A stretch of DNA of 64,000 nt from Prototheca cutis (lineage: Eukaryota; Chlorophyta; Trebouxiophyceae; Chlorellales; Chlorellaceae): NCBI GenBank assembly GCA_002897115.2, contig BCIH01000018.1, forward strand, positions 1 through 64,000, in the 5' to 3' direction. Shown here in pieces: positions 35,037 through 45,597 of the stretch. The translations under genes and the position numbers were made by a program. The notes under the pieces were generated by a model. The model was not told where the DNA came from. It did no database searches and saw nothing but the letters and a program-made list of their open reading frames with translations. The stretch's first letter is position 1, and each line of letters begins with the position of its first letter.

Positions 35037-35441
35037 CAGATCCGTGGCACTGGTTAACCCCGCCCCAAGCTCATGATGAACCTGACCGCTTGGGAAGCCT
35101 CATGCCACAAGGATAGTAAACGTCAAACATTGCTATGGTATTCGAATGTTTCTTTGGAGCGGATAGTGTGTGGGCTTGAACGGCTGGAGTTTGAACATCG
35201 CCCGAGATCGCCCGTCTATCCGACCCCAGGCAAGCCATTCCTGCGCCGATCGAGGACCGACACGGAAAAATCTGACGTGGCCATCACGCCTGGCCCAGCC
35301 ATAAAATATATGGCCATTTCGCAACAAAACCTGGCCGAGAGATCAAGCCCAGCAACGGATCACGCCAGTATTGGGTAATTGCAAACTTCTCCGAGATATT
35401 TGTTGCATTTTTGCGGACATTCATCCCTTGTTTCCAACGCC
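35037..35441. other. Divergent promoter region of Ycf20-like and MDH
   Basis: About 400 bases. No gene or repeat recognised. Confidence 0.5.
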
Positions 35442-36896
35442 ATGGACCGTGTCGCCAGGATTGCCGCTCACCTTGCTCCAGAAGCCACCGTGCGAGGCAG
35501 CCTGTGCTGTCGGGGGGCTCGCATGCATTGTTCTCAGTCCGCATGATGTTGCTCATGAGCACGGATGGTCTATGTTTCTCGCGTCCCGTGCCGCCATGGG
35601 CGCTCGTTTGACCTTGGGGCCAGCGACCCCCAGGCTTCCACCAGGAGGCATGACCAGGGTTCATCTTCGGGTAGTATCCAGCATTGACTGGCCCCGTCCA
35701 CGCCACGCTCTGCAGGGCCCCACCATGACCCAGCAGCCCACAGCCGCCTCCACCGTCGGCAAGTTTAATGTTGCGGTCATGGGTGCCGCCGGCGGCATCG
35801 GCCAGCCCCTGGCTCTCTTGCTGAAGAGGTGGGCGTGCTTTCATTGATCGCTTATGATGTCTTTTTCCGGAGTGACAAAGGCGGGATGGGGGTTTGTGTG
35901 CTTGCAAATCAGCCTGGAAACCCCTTTGGAGATGTTGGAAAGAAAGTAGCCACCAACCGGCACTTGCCCGATTGCACGCCCAACCCCCACACCCACCCAA
36001 AAAATGCAAATGTTCGCAGCAACCCGCTGGTGAAGGAGCTGCGGCTGTACGATGTGGCCAACACCGCGGGCGTGGCGGCTGATCTGTCGCACATTTCCAC
36101 GGGTGCACGCGTGAGCGCACACACCGGCCCCGACTCTCTGGGAGCGGCGCTTTCCGGAGTCGACCTGGTGGTCATCCCCGCGGGCGTGCCGCGCAAGCCC
36201 GGCATGACACGCGACGACCTGTTCAACATCAACGCGGGCATCGTGGCGGGCCTGGTTGGGGCTGCGGCGCGGTTCTGCCCCGGAGCCTGGCTGGCGATCA
36301 TTTCCAACCCCGTCAACTCCACCGTGCCCATCGCGGCCGAGGTGCTGAAGAAGGCGGGCGTGTATGACCCACGCAAGCTGTTCGGCGTCACGACCCTGGA
36401 CGTGGTCCGCGCTCGCGCGTTTGTCGCCGAGCATGCGGGAGCCGCGCCCGAGGACGTCCGGGTCCCCGTCATCGGTGGCCACGCCGGCGTGACGATCCTG
36501 CCCGTGCTGTCGGCTGCCACTCCGCGCCCGCGACTGTCCGCGGAGCAGACCTCTGCGCTCACCGTCCGTATCCAGGACGCGGGCACCGAGGTCGTCAAGG
36601 CCAAGGCCGGCGCGGGCTCGGCCACGCTTTCCATGGCCTATGCCGCCGCGGAGTTTGCCGGCGCATGCCTGCGTGCAAAGGCGGGGCAGCGCGGGATCGT
36701 GGAGTGCGCGTACGTCGCCTCGGACTTGACCCCGGCGCCGTTCTTCGCATCGGAGCTGGAGCTGGGGCCCGAGGGCATCGCCCGCTTCCTGCCCCTGCCC
36801 ACGATGACGCCATTCGAGCAGGAGGCGCTCCAAGCCGCCCTGCCAGAACTCCAGGACAGCATCCGCAAGGGTGTCGAGTTTGCCAACAAGCAGTGA
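35442..36896 (+). CDS. MDH: NAD-malate dehydrogenase with PTS2 (peroxisomal/glyoxysomal type)
   Basis: Oxidises malate to oxaloacetate in the glyoxylate cycle and beta-oxidation redox shuttle. Three exons: 35442-35489, 35737-35828 and 36020-36896, about 338 aa. Exon 1 encodes [13 protein letters not shown], whose residues 3-11 (RVARIAAHL) fit the PTS2 consensus R-(L/V/I)-x5-HL and resemble RIARISAHL of plant glyoxysomal MDH. The NAD loop is [17 protein letters not shown]. Substrate Args lie in [13 protein letters not shown], the catalytic His in [10 protein letters not shown] and an [10 protein letters not shown] loop follows. The acceptor of exon 2 is ambiguous: 35716 is also in frame and would add seven residues. 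Confidence 0.95.
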
Positions 36897-37326
36897 ATGA
36901 AGAAAGGAGGAAAGGAACGGTGTGATGGATTTTGGACCGAGGGACGCGCTCGAGGCCGCTCATTTTGATAATCCATTCCATCCTGCCGAGTCAGCGGCAC
37001 TTGAGAAAGAGTTTTGCGGCTCCTTACTGTGCACGCCATCTCAATACTGCTTTCCCGTCTCACTGCGCCTTCTAGATGTTGGTAGTTTGCCGGGTGTTTT
37101 GATGTAGGACCCGTTTTGTCGCCAGATAGCGTTGGGAAAGAGGGAGTGAAGCCTGGAGAGCCGCCGCCCCGAAGAGCATTCTTGCAAAGAGCTGGCGACG
37201 CTGACGTGTCCCGGCTCCCACCACCAACACAAACGCACAATAATACCCACGCGCAGCATCCAACAATCCAACAGGCAACCCTCATACTTCCCATTGTAAC
37301 ATTACAATGTGTTGAATCACGGAAGC
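36897..37326. other. Intergenic between MDH and the acid-lipase-like gene
   Basis: About 430 bases, no gene. TGTAA at 37295-37299 is far from the MDH stop and close to the next ATG, so its role is unclear. Confidence 0.45.
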
Positions 37327-40300
37327 ATGGTCCGCAGCGAGCGGAGACGGCAAGGGGAGGGCCGGGCCGCTCGAGCCTGGTACGGGCTCCAGCTTGCCTA
37401 CATCGCCGTGGGCACCTGGGTCAGCGACCACATCGTCGGACCCTGGACAGGATTTTGGGAGGAGTTTTGGAAGGTAGGATTTGCGGTGCACAGTTTGCTT
37501 GGCTGTGGAGTTGGGCCGCTTCGGGGGACCAGGCGATCACTTGCGCCGGGACGTCAGGACCCACCATTCCACTCCAACCCTTGCCGCAGTCGGTGGTGCG
37601 GGGACTCATAGCGACATGCGAGAGGTGGCTCAACACCATCTCCGGTTGGCTCCTGGCCCTGTTCCCCGGGGCCCGCCGCGAAGTGCGCAGTCGCACGCGG
37701 GCGCACACAGAGGCCTGGCGTGCCTGGCTCAAAGGTGTGCCTGGATGGAACAGAGGTGTTTAGATATATTATGTGTGTTGGTGTTGATTGCTAGGAACTT
37801 GATGATGAAGCAGGGTGAAGTGGAGGCCGGCAACATGGGACTGGTGCTTGAGCAGCAGTGGGCCAGTGCGCAGTCGACGGCACACCGACTGGCCGGCTGG
37901 CGTGAAATCAGCAGCTACCAGACAGCACTTTTACAGTACCAAACAACCACAACGGCGCAGGTGCTACGGGGACCTTTAATGCACTGCTGGAGCAGGAAGG
38001 GCTGACCCCGGCGCAGCGCGAGCCTTCTTGGAGTGCCGCGGCCAATGGTGGACCCTCGGCAGGCGGCCACGATGCCCACCAGCGGGCGACTTACGAGCGG
38101 CAGCGGCGCCAGCGCCGACGCTGGATCCGGCGCTGGCTGGGCCGATGGTACCGGACCGATGTCAGTGCTACTGGCAGGGATGTGACCTCTGCTGCAGTGA
38201 GTATTCCTGGAAAAGGCCCTTTGACGCGACCTGGGGAGCTTGCGCCCGAGCGCCACCCGGCGACGCTGGCTCGGGGTTCGGTCCTCTTTGACCTGCCCTC
38301 GAGCTATGCCATCTCCAGCACTGTGGCAAGGCGTGGACTGGTCGAGGATCTCCATCTCCAAGCGGAGGCCGGCCTGGGTCGCTTATTTGCAGCCATTCGA
38401 GCCGCGGTAGACCGCATTCTCGCGCCGCAACGCCGGTCGTTGCGCCCTCAGGGTGATTGCTTGCTTGCTTGTTCTCTGGGTTTGTTTTTTTAATGCATTT
38501 TGGGCATTTCTAGTGCAGACAGCGACAAGGCTGTCCTTGAAGGAGCAGCGTGTTGTCCTTGTCGCCACCAGAGACTCACCACCCGACACCGGTTCCATTG
38601 GAACCCGCCAACCCCCACCCACCCACCCAATCCCTAATCATGAGCACCAACAGGATCTGGCAACAGCACCAGCAGCACCCCTTGTCGCCAGCCTTCTGCG
38701 CTCCAGCGGGATTCGGGCGCGGCGGTCCCGTTCCCTTCGCTGCCTCGCGCGCTGATGCCGGCACGGTGGGAGGATGCGCACGTGTGGACGGCGTCGGATT
38801 TCGTGCTTCGGGCGGGGTATCCGCTGGAAGAGCACACCGTGACGACGAAAGACGGCTACGTGCTGAGCCTGCACCGCATCCCGCGGCCCGGCGCCCGGGA
38901 CACGGTGCTGTTCCAGCATGGGGTGCTGGACACCAGCCTGGGCTGGGTGGCCAATGGCTCCATCGGCAGCCAGGCCTTTGCCGCCTATGACGCCGGGTTC
39001 GACGTCTGGCTGGGCAACACACGGAGCAACGCCCCGCGCATCAATGCTGACCCCAGACGCCAGGGCTTGCGCTACTGGGCGTACTCTGCCAACGAGCAGG
39101 CCCTCGGCGATATCACCGCCGAAGTCGAGCACATCCACGTGATCAAGACGGCCGAGCTCGGGCGGGCCAGGAGTAATGATGGTGGTGGTACACAAGCTGG
39201 AGGTGGGGAAGCTGCTGGTGCGAAAACGACGGTGCCTGGACAGGACGACGATGCAAATGACAACATCGGCATACGCACAGCAGCCATGGCTGGCTCAAGT
39301 GCAAGTAGCTCTGCCACCGCAGTCTCCACCGCACGGACGCCCGGGGCAGGTGTCGGCACCGCCCACGACACAGCAGCGACACCCCTAGCACGCGGCTCGC
39401 CCGGCGGCGCACGGGCATTCAGCTCCGCAGCGTCCGGGCTGCGTTCCTTTTCCGTGCTCGACGACGATGACGAGGCGGTGGTGGACTCTGCGGCATCGGG
39501 CGGTGGTCACGGCCAGGGACGAGGCTTGGACCCTGCAGGCGGTGACACTGCCGAGGACATCCCTGGCGCCATGCCCGGAGACGGTGTTGGTGGGTGGAAC
39601 ACCAGTCTTCTTCCGCCACCAGAGCAAGAAAACAAAGACGTGCCATACCGCTTGCAGGCGGTCGGGCATTCGCTGGGCGCCGCGTGCCTGCTGATCTACT
39701 GCACTGTGTGTTGCATGCAGGGCCGACCGCACCGTCTTCGGCGACTTGTTCTCATGAGCCCCGCCGGGTTCCACCAGCACGTGCCTCGGGCCCTGTGGGC
39801 TTGCAAGTACCTGATGCCCTGGGCGGCAAACGGCATGGACCGGGTGTTCCCGGGCCGGGGCATGGGTCTGCGCCTGCCCAGCCCGTTTTTGCGGTACATC
39901 ACCTTCAAGTTGACCCTGGACCTGCACCAGCTGCCCGCGCTGCAGTCGCTGGTCCGCCGCAGCATGCAGGCGTTGTTGAGCGGGGATTCCAGCGAGTGGG
40001 ACCTGGCGATGCAGATGCCGCACTACAACACCACTTCCATGCCCGCCGTCAGCCTGCACACAGGCGCGCACTTTGCGCAGTGGTCACGCAATCCACGGTT
40101 TTGCCTCTACGACCGCGGGTCTCCCGAGGCGAATGTCGCAGCCTATAGCACACCCGAACCGCCCAGCATCGCGGAGAACTATCGATTGCTGGACATTCCC
40201 GTGGATCTCGTCGCGGGCAGTGCCGATACCATTGTTACGCCAGACGACGTCCGCATGCATGCTCGATGGCTGGCCGCCGCCCGGGCGCCAGTCACCTACC

Positions 40301-40413
40301 GCGAATTCAACGTGGGGCACATGGACCTCACCTTTGCCATCAGGCCCGACCTCCGCAACTATGTCCTCCAGCGGTTGAGAAGACCGCTGGTGGCTGACAG
40401 TGGTGTGCATTGA
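37327..40413 (+). CDS. Acid-lipase-like alpha/beta hydrolase (At1g73920 type), paralogue 1
   Basis: Predicted neutral/acid lipid hydrolase of the gastric/lysosomal lipase superfamily. Four exons: 37327-37473, 37590-37734, 37961-38452 and 38654-40413, about 847 aa. The N-terminal amphipathic/membrane region (AYIAVGTWVSDHIVGPW, WLLALFPGARREVR) is shared with plant homologues. The core starts DFVLRAGYPLEEHTVTTKDG. It has FQHGVLDTSLGWVANG, the nucleophile elbow AVGHSLGAACLL, acid DLVAGSADTIVTPDD and base VGHMDLTFA. A low-complexity insert of about 140 residues sits before the elbow. A diverged paralogue in opposite orientation lies at 50370-54412. Confidence 0.9.
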
Positions 40414-40743
40414 GGATCTAGATTTTGAGCCACTTTTTTCCCCATACACATTCATGAGTCCCGAGGCTGTGGTCGAATTCGTTGCTGTTAGGCCGCGCCA
40501 CAGAGAGCGATGGGACGGTGTGAGAGCAAGAGGTGAGGGGGGGAGGATTTCTCTCGAGGGAGGCCACTCAACGCGCAGTCCTAGCGATCCTTCACACGAC
40601 AGTCTCCCCAGTCACCAACCCCACCCCTGCACTACTACATTCCTGCGTGAACGAGGTATGACTGTTATTCTGCTCTTGCCACATGCACGAATCGCACGGC
40701 ATCAAAACGAGCTGGACAGTAACCACTACCCATCATGTCGTCA
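40414..40743. other. Convergent intergenic region
   Basis: About 330 bases between the lipase and adenylate kinase genes. Nothing recognised. Confidence 0.5.
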
Positions 40744-41795
40744 TTACGCGAGGGCGGAGCGGATGTCGGCGGCGACCTTGGCCGCGGGCTGGTCTCCCGT
40801 GATGTTGACGAGCTTGGCCCTGTAGTGGTCAATCACGGGGGCGGTCTGCTTGTGGAAGGCCTCCAGCCGCGACTTGAGCGTGTCGGCGTTGTCGTCCTTG
40901 CGCCGGATGAGCGGCTCGCCCGTCACATCATCCACGCCAGCAGTCTTGGGGGGAGCAAACTTCTCGTGGTAGCTGCGGCCGGACGCAGGGTGGATCCACC
41001 GACCCGTCACACGCTCCACGAGCAGCTCATCGGGGACCGTAAAGTTCAGCACCTTGTCAATCGCATTGCCCTTGGAAGCAAGCATCGCATCCAGCTTCTC
41101 CGCCTGTGAATTGTTTGTGTGTTTGTTATTTATTTATTTATTTATTATTATTATTATTATGTGTGCGTGTATGCGCGTGTCTATATCCGAGTAGTAGGTT
41201 GCATCACGACGGTCCTTGCTAACAACAAACTGAACCCACCTGGGCGACGGTACGCGGGAAGCCGTCAAGGACGAATCCCACCCGACACTCGGGGTTCTTG
41301 ATGTTCTCCTCAATCAGGCCCACGACGATGTCGTCACTGACCAGCGCACCAGACTCCATGGCCTTCTTGGCCTCCAGGCCCAGCGGCGTCTTGGCGGCAA
41401 CGGCGGCACGGAGCATGTCGCCCGTAGCCAGGTGGCACAGGCAGTTGTCGTTCTTGATGGCGGGGGACTGCGTGCCCTTGCCGCAGCCGGGGGGTCCTGG
41501 TGAAGGAGGTGGTGCAGAGGAGTACGGGGTGAGCGCGACGGAGGCCAGGTCGGCGGGCTCTACACGCTCGCCCGTCCGGGCCGTTCCCAGTGGTGGGGCA
41601 GGAGAGGGCCCTCCATCGTCCCCGCCTGGCCAGAAAACCCATCGCAACGGCCGCCCTGCACCCATACAAAAAGCCATGCAACGCACCAATCAGGATCAGG
41701 CGCTTCTCGGGCTTGTTCAGGCACTCCATACGGCGCTGAACCTCATGGATCAGCTGCTCCGTGGGGATTTCCGCGAGGTCGATGGACGGCGCCAT
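40744..41795 (-). CDS. ADK: Adenylate kinase, long (AK2-like) form
   Basis: Interconverts 2 ADP with ATP and AMP. Three exons: 41795-41687, 41496-41240 and 41103-40744, about 241 aa. The P-loop is [15 protein letters not shown], split by intron 1 just before it. AMP-site segments are [15 protein letters not shown] and [10 protein letters not shown]. The long LID domain ([16 protein letters not shown] ... [15 protein letters not shown]) marks the long form found in the mitochondrial intermembrane space or cytosol of plants. No transit peptide is visible. A TTTA/TTA repeat lies in intron 2 (about 41127-41160). Confidence 0.95.
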
Positions 41796-42251
41796 GGTGC
41801 CTGGTGCTGCTCCGCAGTCTCAGGGAGACGGGGTCAATACGCTAGATGAAGGAAAAACTAAATGCGTCACGTTCATGTAACCTTGCGTGGCTGTTTTTAG
41901 TCGGGTCCCCGTCCCATGCTGGCCCGAGCCAATGCTGTCCCAGGATGACTACAGTGACGGCAGAAAATGATGAAACCTTTTCGAGATTCGTCAACTCCCG
42001 CCTGCACAGCAAGGGCATGTCTCTCGAAATGCCTGTTGGACCGCATTCCCTGGCCGCGTCGCTCAGAAAATGGGTTTCGTTCCTTCTTGGCAGGACAGGT
42101 CGTGCAAGGAGAAAGGTCCCGGGAATTGACCCCCTGGCACGACACCAGGTTTCCCGAGGCGGGNCGGCCAGTGGGNAGNCGGTACAACACACGGGGACTC
42201 CCCGCTGACCTATCTATTTCATGCACCCATTAGAATAACGGGTGCAAAACG

Positions 42252-42732
42252 AATGGCCCGCGACTTTTGGGTAGCGGGCGGGAGGCGCTCAAGGGCGTCT
42301 TTACGGCCGCCAAGGCGTCGGTGCTGGCGACCTGGAAGCGCATGTTCCATGGTCCTCAGGAGCAGTATGTCCAAAAGATGCACCCCGTGAAGCAGCATGC
42401 CTCGTTCTTTGCCGCACTCGTGTTGCTNGAGGAGGACGAGGCGGGCAGTGCGGACTTTGCAACGCGGTTGGTCTGTCCCAGGTTCTTTTCCGAGGCCTTC
42501 CTGTACATGGTCAGCTACTCCCCCTAGGAGGAAAACACGCAACAACGAAACGACGTATTTCCGTGCCCGTTTCGAGAGGTCCTGGCCCATGTTCCAGCAG
42601 GCGACTGCGTACGAGCGGCGGCAGTTCTACCACGCACCAAACCAGGTGACTGACTGAGCACTGGTTGCATGAGTTGCTTGCGTCACGGGCTGAATGCAGG
42701 ATCGCCTAGTGTCTGTGATGGGTTGAGATGCA
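42252..42732 (+). other. Possible N-terminal part of the Fanzor gene
   Basis: An open stretch (about 42267-42526, KMHPVKQHASFFAALVLLEE-like) and a second short frame (42590-42657) lie between the left end and the main frame. They may be upstream Fanzor exons or a decayed N terminus. A 1-base ambiguity (42428) and stops near 42525 and 42655 prevent a clean join. Confidence 0.35.
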
Positions 42733-43818
42733 ATGGCCCAGACCACGTGGTGGACGAGCCGGGTGCTCCTTGACGTGCAGGATGCCAAGTACTGGGGGGA
42801 AACACAGTGCGCGGCGGTGGAGGCCAACGTCCGCAAACACTTTGGCAACAATGTGCGGGGCACCATGAACCTGATCCTCAACGTCAAGGACNGCCGGAAG
42901 GAGCTGGATCACACAGACGCACAGCAGCCGGCCGCACGACGCAGAGTCGGGAAGCGCCGAGGCCTCGAGGGCCTGCGCTACGTCGATGACCTCAGCCCCG
43001 AGGAGCTAGAGCAGCTCGGCAAGTGTGTGTTCATCGACCCCGGCCGCGGGGACTTGATGTACTGCATGCACGAGGACTCGNGCCACAAGANGGGATGCCG
43101 CCTGACCATGCGGATCAGCAGCAGGGAGTGGGCGTTCCTCACACGGTCGCGCAAGTTCCGGAGGCTGTGCGAGAGGCTCATGACCAAGGGTGTGCGCAAG
43201 GCCCTGCAGCGCCTGGCCACCGAGGCACCCAACGGGGCCAGGGCCTGCACTGTGGCAGACTTCTTGGCGTACCTGTGCGTGTTCGGCCAAGTCGAGGCGG
43301 CGCTCAGCAAGCACTATGCCAAGCCCATCTTCCGGAAGCTCCGTCTTTGGGCATACACTTACCGGCAAAAGGCCTACGCGGCGGTCATCGCGCGCCTGCG
43401 CAAGTTCGCGAACGGCGCGACGCTGGTCGTCGGCGACTGCTCGCCGGGCTCGGCACGCTTCCACGAGCCGATGCCACACGTGGGGCTGCTGCGGGCNCTG
43501 GTCAAGGCGGGGTTCAACGTCGTGCTCATCGACGAGTTCCGCACCTCCAAGCGCTGCCCGGCCTGCNAACACGAGGAGTGCACGGTGGAGACGTTCCTCC
43601 GCGTGCCCAACCCANGNCCCTACCGCAGGGAGCAGTCGCCCGAGGTGGTGTGCCACGGGCTGCTGCGCTGCACCAACGAGAAGTGCCGNCCCCCNAACGG
43701 CGAGCATCGTCTCTGGAACAGAGACTTGATGGCGTGTCTGAACATGAGGCACATTGTGCAGAGCCTGCGGAAGACCGGCAAGCGACCGGACCGCTTCCAG
43801 CGCCCAGCGCCGCAGTAA
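42733..43818 (+). CDS. Fanzor (eukaryotic TnpB-like RNA-guided nuclease), RuvC domain
   Basis: 361 residues from ATG 42733. A RuvC-like nuclease: catalytic Asp102 in FIDPGRGDLMY (RuvC-I), Glu268 in VLIDEFRTSKRC (RuvC-II) and Asp331 in LWNRDLMACLNM (RuvC-III). A zinc-binding insert lies between II and III (CPAC at 275-278; CTNEKC at 313-318). LVVGDCSPGSARF precedes RuvC-II as in other Fanzors. The family cuts DNA guided by an RNA made from the element's right end. The protein is shorter than typical Fanzors, and the N-terminal wedge/REC region may be in 42252-42732. Several single-N codons prevent certainty that it is intact. Confidence 0.82.
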   Translation: MAQTTWWTSRVLLDVQDAKYWGETQCAAVEANVRKHFGNNVRGTMNLILNVKDXRKELDHTDAQQPAARRRVGKRRGLEGLRYVDDLSPEELEQLGKCVFIDPGRGDLMYCMHEDSXHKXGCRLTMRISSREWAFLTRSRKFRRLCERLMTKGVRKALQRLATEAPNGARACTVADFLAYLCVFGQVEAALSKHYAKPIFRKLRLWAYTYRQKAYAAVIARLRKFANGATLVVGDCSPGSARFHEPMPHVGLLRXLVKAGFNVVLIDEFRTSKRCPACXHEECTVETFLRVPNPXPYRREQSPEVVCHGLLRCTNEKCXPXNGEHRLWNRDLMACLNMRHIVQSLRKTGKRPDRFQRPAPQ

Positions 43819-44129
43819 AATCCATCCTGGGAGGTTATAGCCTTCCAACGGGGGTGGGAACTCCCGGGGCTCCTTCCCTTCCCCGGAAAGGGAAAGTAGC
43901 CCCGGGGGTCGAAACCCTGGGGGCTCCCTTCCCGGGCCAAGGAGCCCAGAGCTCGTTGCCCCGGGAAGGGAACACAGTCCCGGAGGTGGTCCATCATGGG
44001 GATGGTCCACCTTCCTATTGCCCTGCAGAGTGTGAAAATTTTCGGCCATCAGTGATGCCCAGNNACCCCCGGGGTGATGTGACGCTGTTGCTGGCTGAGC
44101 TGGTTGCATTATTTTTGCCCTGCGCGGTA
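43819..44129 (+). ncRNA. Candidate guide-RNA (omega-RNA) region of the Fanzor element
   Basis: The 310 bases between the Fanzor stop and the right end are GC-rich and able to form hairpins. A perfect 11-bp inverted repeat pairs 43926-43936 (CCCTTCCCGGG) with 43960-43970. A smaller hairpin is CCCTT/AAGGG near 43877-43895. In TnpB and Fanzor systems the guide RNA comes from this position. The region recurs in the deleted copy C. Transcription is inferred, not seen. Confidence 0.45.
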
Positions 44130-44257
44130 TTGTCGCTCAGCGCACATCCAGCCTCTCGCACTTGCCAGTCAGGAAATTCTATCGAAAACACACGCAATAC
44201 TCGCAAACGAACAGGCCAGGGAAGTGTGCCCTGCAAAAGGCAAAAAGGTTTTTTGGA

Positions 44258-44341
44258 TACGAAGCGAACGCTCTACCACTAAGCTAAACAGGCGGAGTCG
44301 GTTGTTGCCTGATGTGTGGATCGAACACACGACCTTTCGCT
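44258..44341 (-). tRNA. Circularly permuted tRNA-Thr (CGU)
   Basis: On the minus strand the 3' half (44341-44306) comes first and the 5' half (44293-44258) follows after 12 bases. The 3' half has anticodon-stem GCGAA, variable AGGTC, T-arm GTGTG-TTCGATC-CACAC, acceptor ATCAGGC and A73. The 5' half has acceptor GCCTGTT, TA, a D-arm GCTT...GAGC and stem TTCGC with loop TTCGTA. Joined in tRNA order they give a 72-base tRNA: acceptor 6 of 7 pairs, anticodon stem 5 of 5, T-stem 5 of 5, loop TTCGTAA with anticodon CGU. The second half is followed by a T5 run (RNA polymerase III stop). Confidence 0.8.
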
Positions 44342-44565
44342 GAATCGTAACCGGATTGCCAGTTGTCTCCTGTGCCATAAGTTGCCCTTTATATGTCAGA
44401 TTGAGATCTTCAGCACGTTGATCGCCCTTGCAAATTTGTCTCATTCCTGAAGGAAAGCTTGACCCAGAGATGTCCTTGCAGTCTAGAGGGAAGGAGCGCT
44501 TCGTGAGAGACATGGCACCCACGCTGCGGGACCTCGTGCCGGACTGGGATACTGATGCCGGTATG

Positions 44566-45194
44566 TACCGTGCAGGGTAAGAATGATGAAACCTTGTCGA
44601 GATTCGTCGACTCCCGCCTGCACAGCAAGGGCATGGGTTCCAAACAAAATGCCTGTTGGACCGCATTCCCTGGCCACGTCGCTCAGAGAATGGGCTGGGC
44701 TCCTTCCTTCTTGGCAGCAGGGCAGGTCATGCAGAGAGCAGGTCATGCAGAGAGCAGACACTCACAGCGGTGTGCCACGGGCTGCTGCGCTGCACCAATG
44801 CGGAGTGCCGGCCCCCGAAAGTCGAGCATCGCCTCTGGAACAGAGACTTGATGGCGTGTCTGAACATGAGGCACATCATGCAGTACCCCTGCGGAAGACC
44901 GGCGAGCGGCCTCAGCGCTTCCAGCGCCCAGCACCGCAGTGCNGATGAACATCCATCCATCCATCCTGGGGGTTTACAGCCTTTCCAAACGGGGGTGGGA
45001 ACCCCCGGGGCTCCTTCTCTTCGCCCGGAAAGGGAAAACAGCCCCGGAGGTGGCCCATCATTGAGGTGGTCCACCTTCCTATTGCCTTGCAGAGTGTGCA
45101 AATTTTCAGGCCATCAGTGATGCCCAGCAACCCCCGGGGTGATGTGACGCTGTTGCTGGCTGAGCTGGTTGCATTATTTTTGCCCTGCATGGTA
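44566..45194 (+). mobile_element. Deleted Fanzor element (copy C)
   Basis: 629 bases in direct orientation with copy B, starting TACCGTGCAGGGTAAGAATG and ending ...CCCTGCATGGTA. It keeps both ends and the hairpin-rich right part but only the last 40 or so codons of the nuclease (44770-44887). An internal tandem duplication GCAGGTCATGCAGAGA marks the deletion junction near 44725-44755. Confidence 0.8.
44770..44887 (+). pseudogene. C-terminal Fanzor fragment in copy C
   Basis: Encodes VCHGLLRCTNAECRPPKVE and LWNRDLMACLNMRHIMQ, the last zinc Cys pair and RuvC-III Asp of the copy-B protein, then shifts frame. RuvC-I and RuvC-II are deleted, so it cannot be active. Confidence 0.8.
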
Positions 45195-45597
45195 GACGGA
45201 TGCAGCCGCGTTCAGGTGGGCACACAGTCCTGTAGATTCTCCACGGGAGCCGTAGGAGGGTGCAGGACAAGCCCTGCGAGTTCAAAAAGATGTGCTGGAG
45301 ATGCGAGGAAAGCCTGCCCAGCAGATATGGCCGGCCCCGGGAAGCACCACTGCTGATGCTGGTTACCGGGACATCCTGTCGGGATGCCTACGGTCGGTTA
45401 CCTGTTCTTCTCTTCCGCAGGGGTCGCATCACTTCATTTCATTGCCCTGTGACAAAACGAACGTCTTGGCTGGGCACAGCGGAAGCATGAAACTTCTCCT
45501 CTGTAGGATTGCATTGAACGGAGGGGGGAGCCAGCTACGCATCATCAAACAAGCAGCTCCCCAAGAGGGCCACCCGGCAAAAGAGTAAAATGATTCG
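45195..45597. other. Spacer inside the mobile/tRNA block
   Basis: About 400 bases between copy C and the permuted tRNA-Asn. No gene recognised. Confidence 0.5.

Larger units (their letters stand above)
41950..44129 (+). mobile_element. 2.2-kb Fanzor-carrying transposable element (copy B)
   Basis: Imperfect terminal inverted repeats: left TACAGTGACGGCAGAAAATG, right (inward) TACCGCGCAGGGCAAAAATA. Both ends start with TA, as for elements that target TA. The order is left end (about 300 bases), a Fanzor gene, a GC-rich hairpin region, then the right end. No transposase gene is present, so movement would need one supplied in trans. Isolated Ns at more than ten positions occur almost only here, which suggests several near-identical copies collapsed into one in the assembly. 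Confidence 0.82.

Noticed and set aside
37790..38005. Plus-strand frame NLMMKQGEVEAGN... as an extra exon of the lipase
   Set aside because: It breaks the reading phase; skipping it gives an exact phase-1 join to the segment shared with paralogue 2.
38520..38755. Frame beginning VQTATRLSLKEQRVV as a lipase exon
   Set aside because: It ends in a stop just before the hydrolase core; the acceptor at 38653 gives the in-frame alternative.
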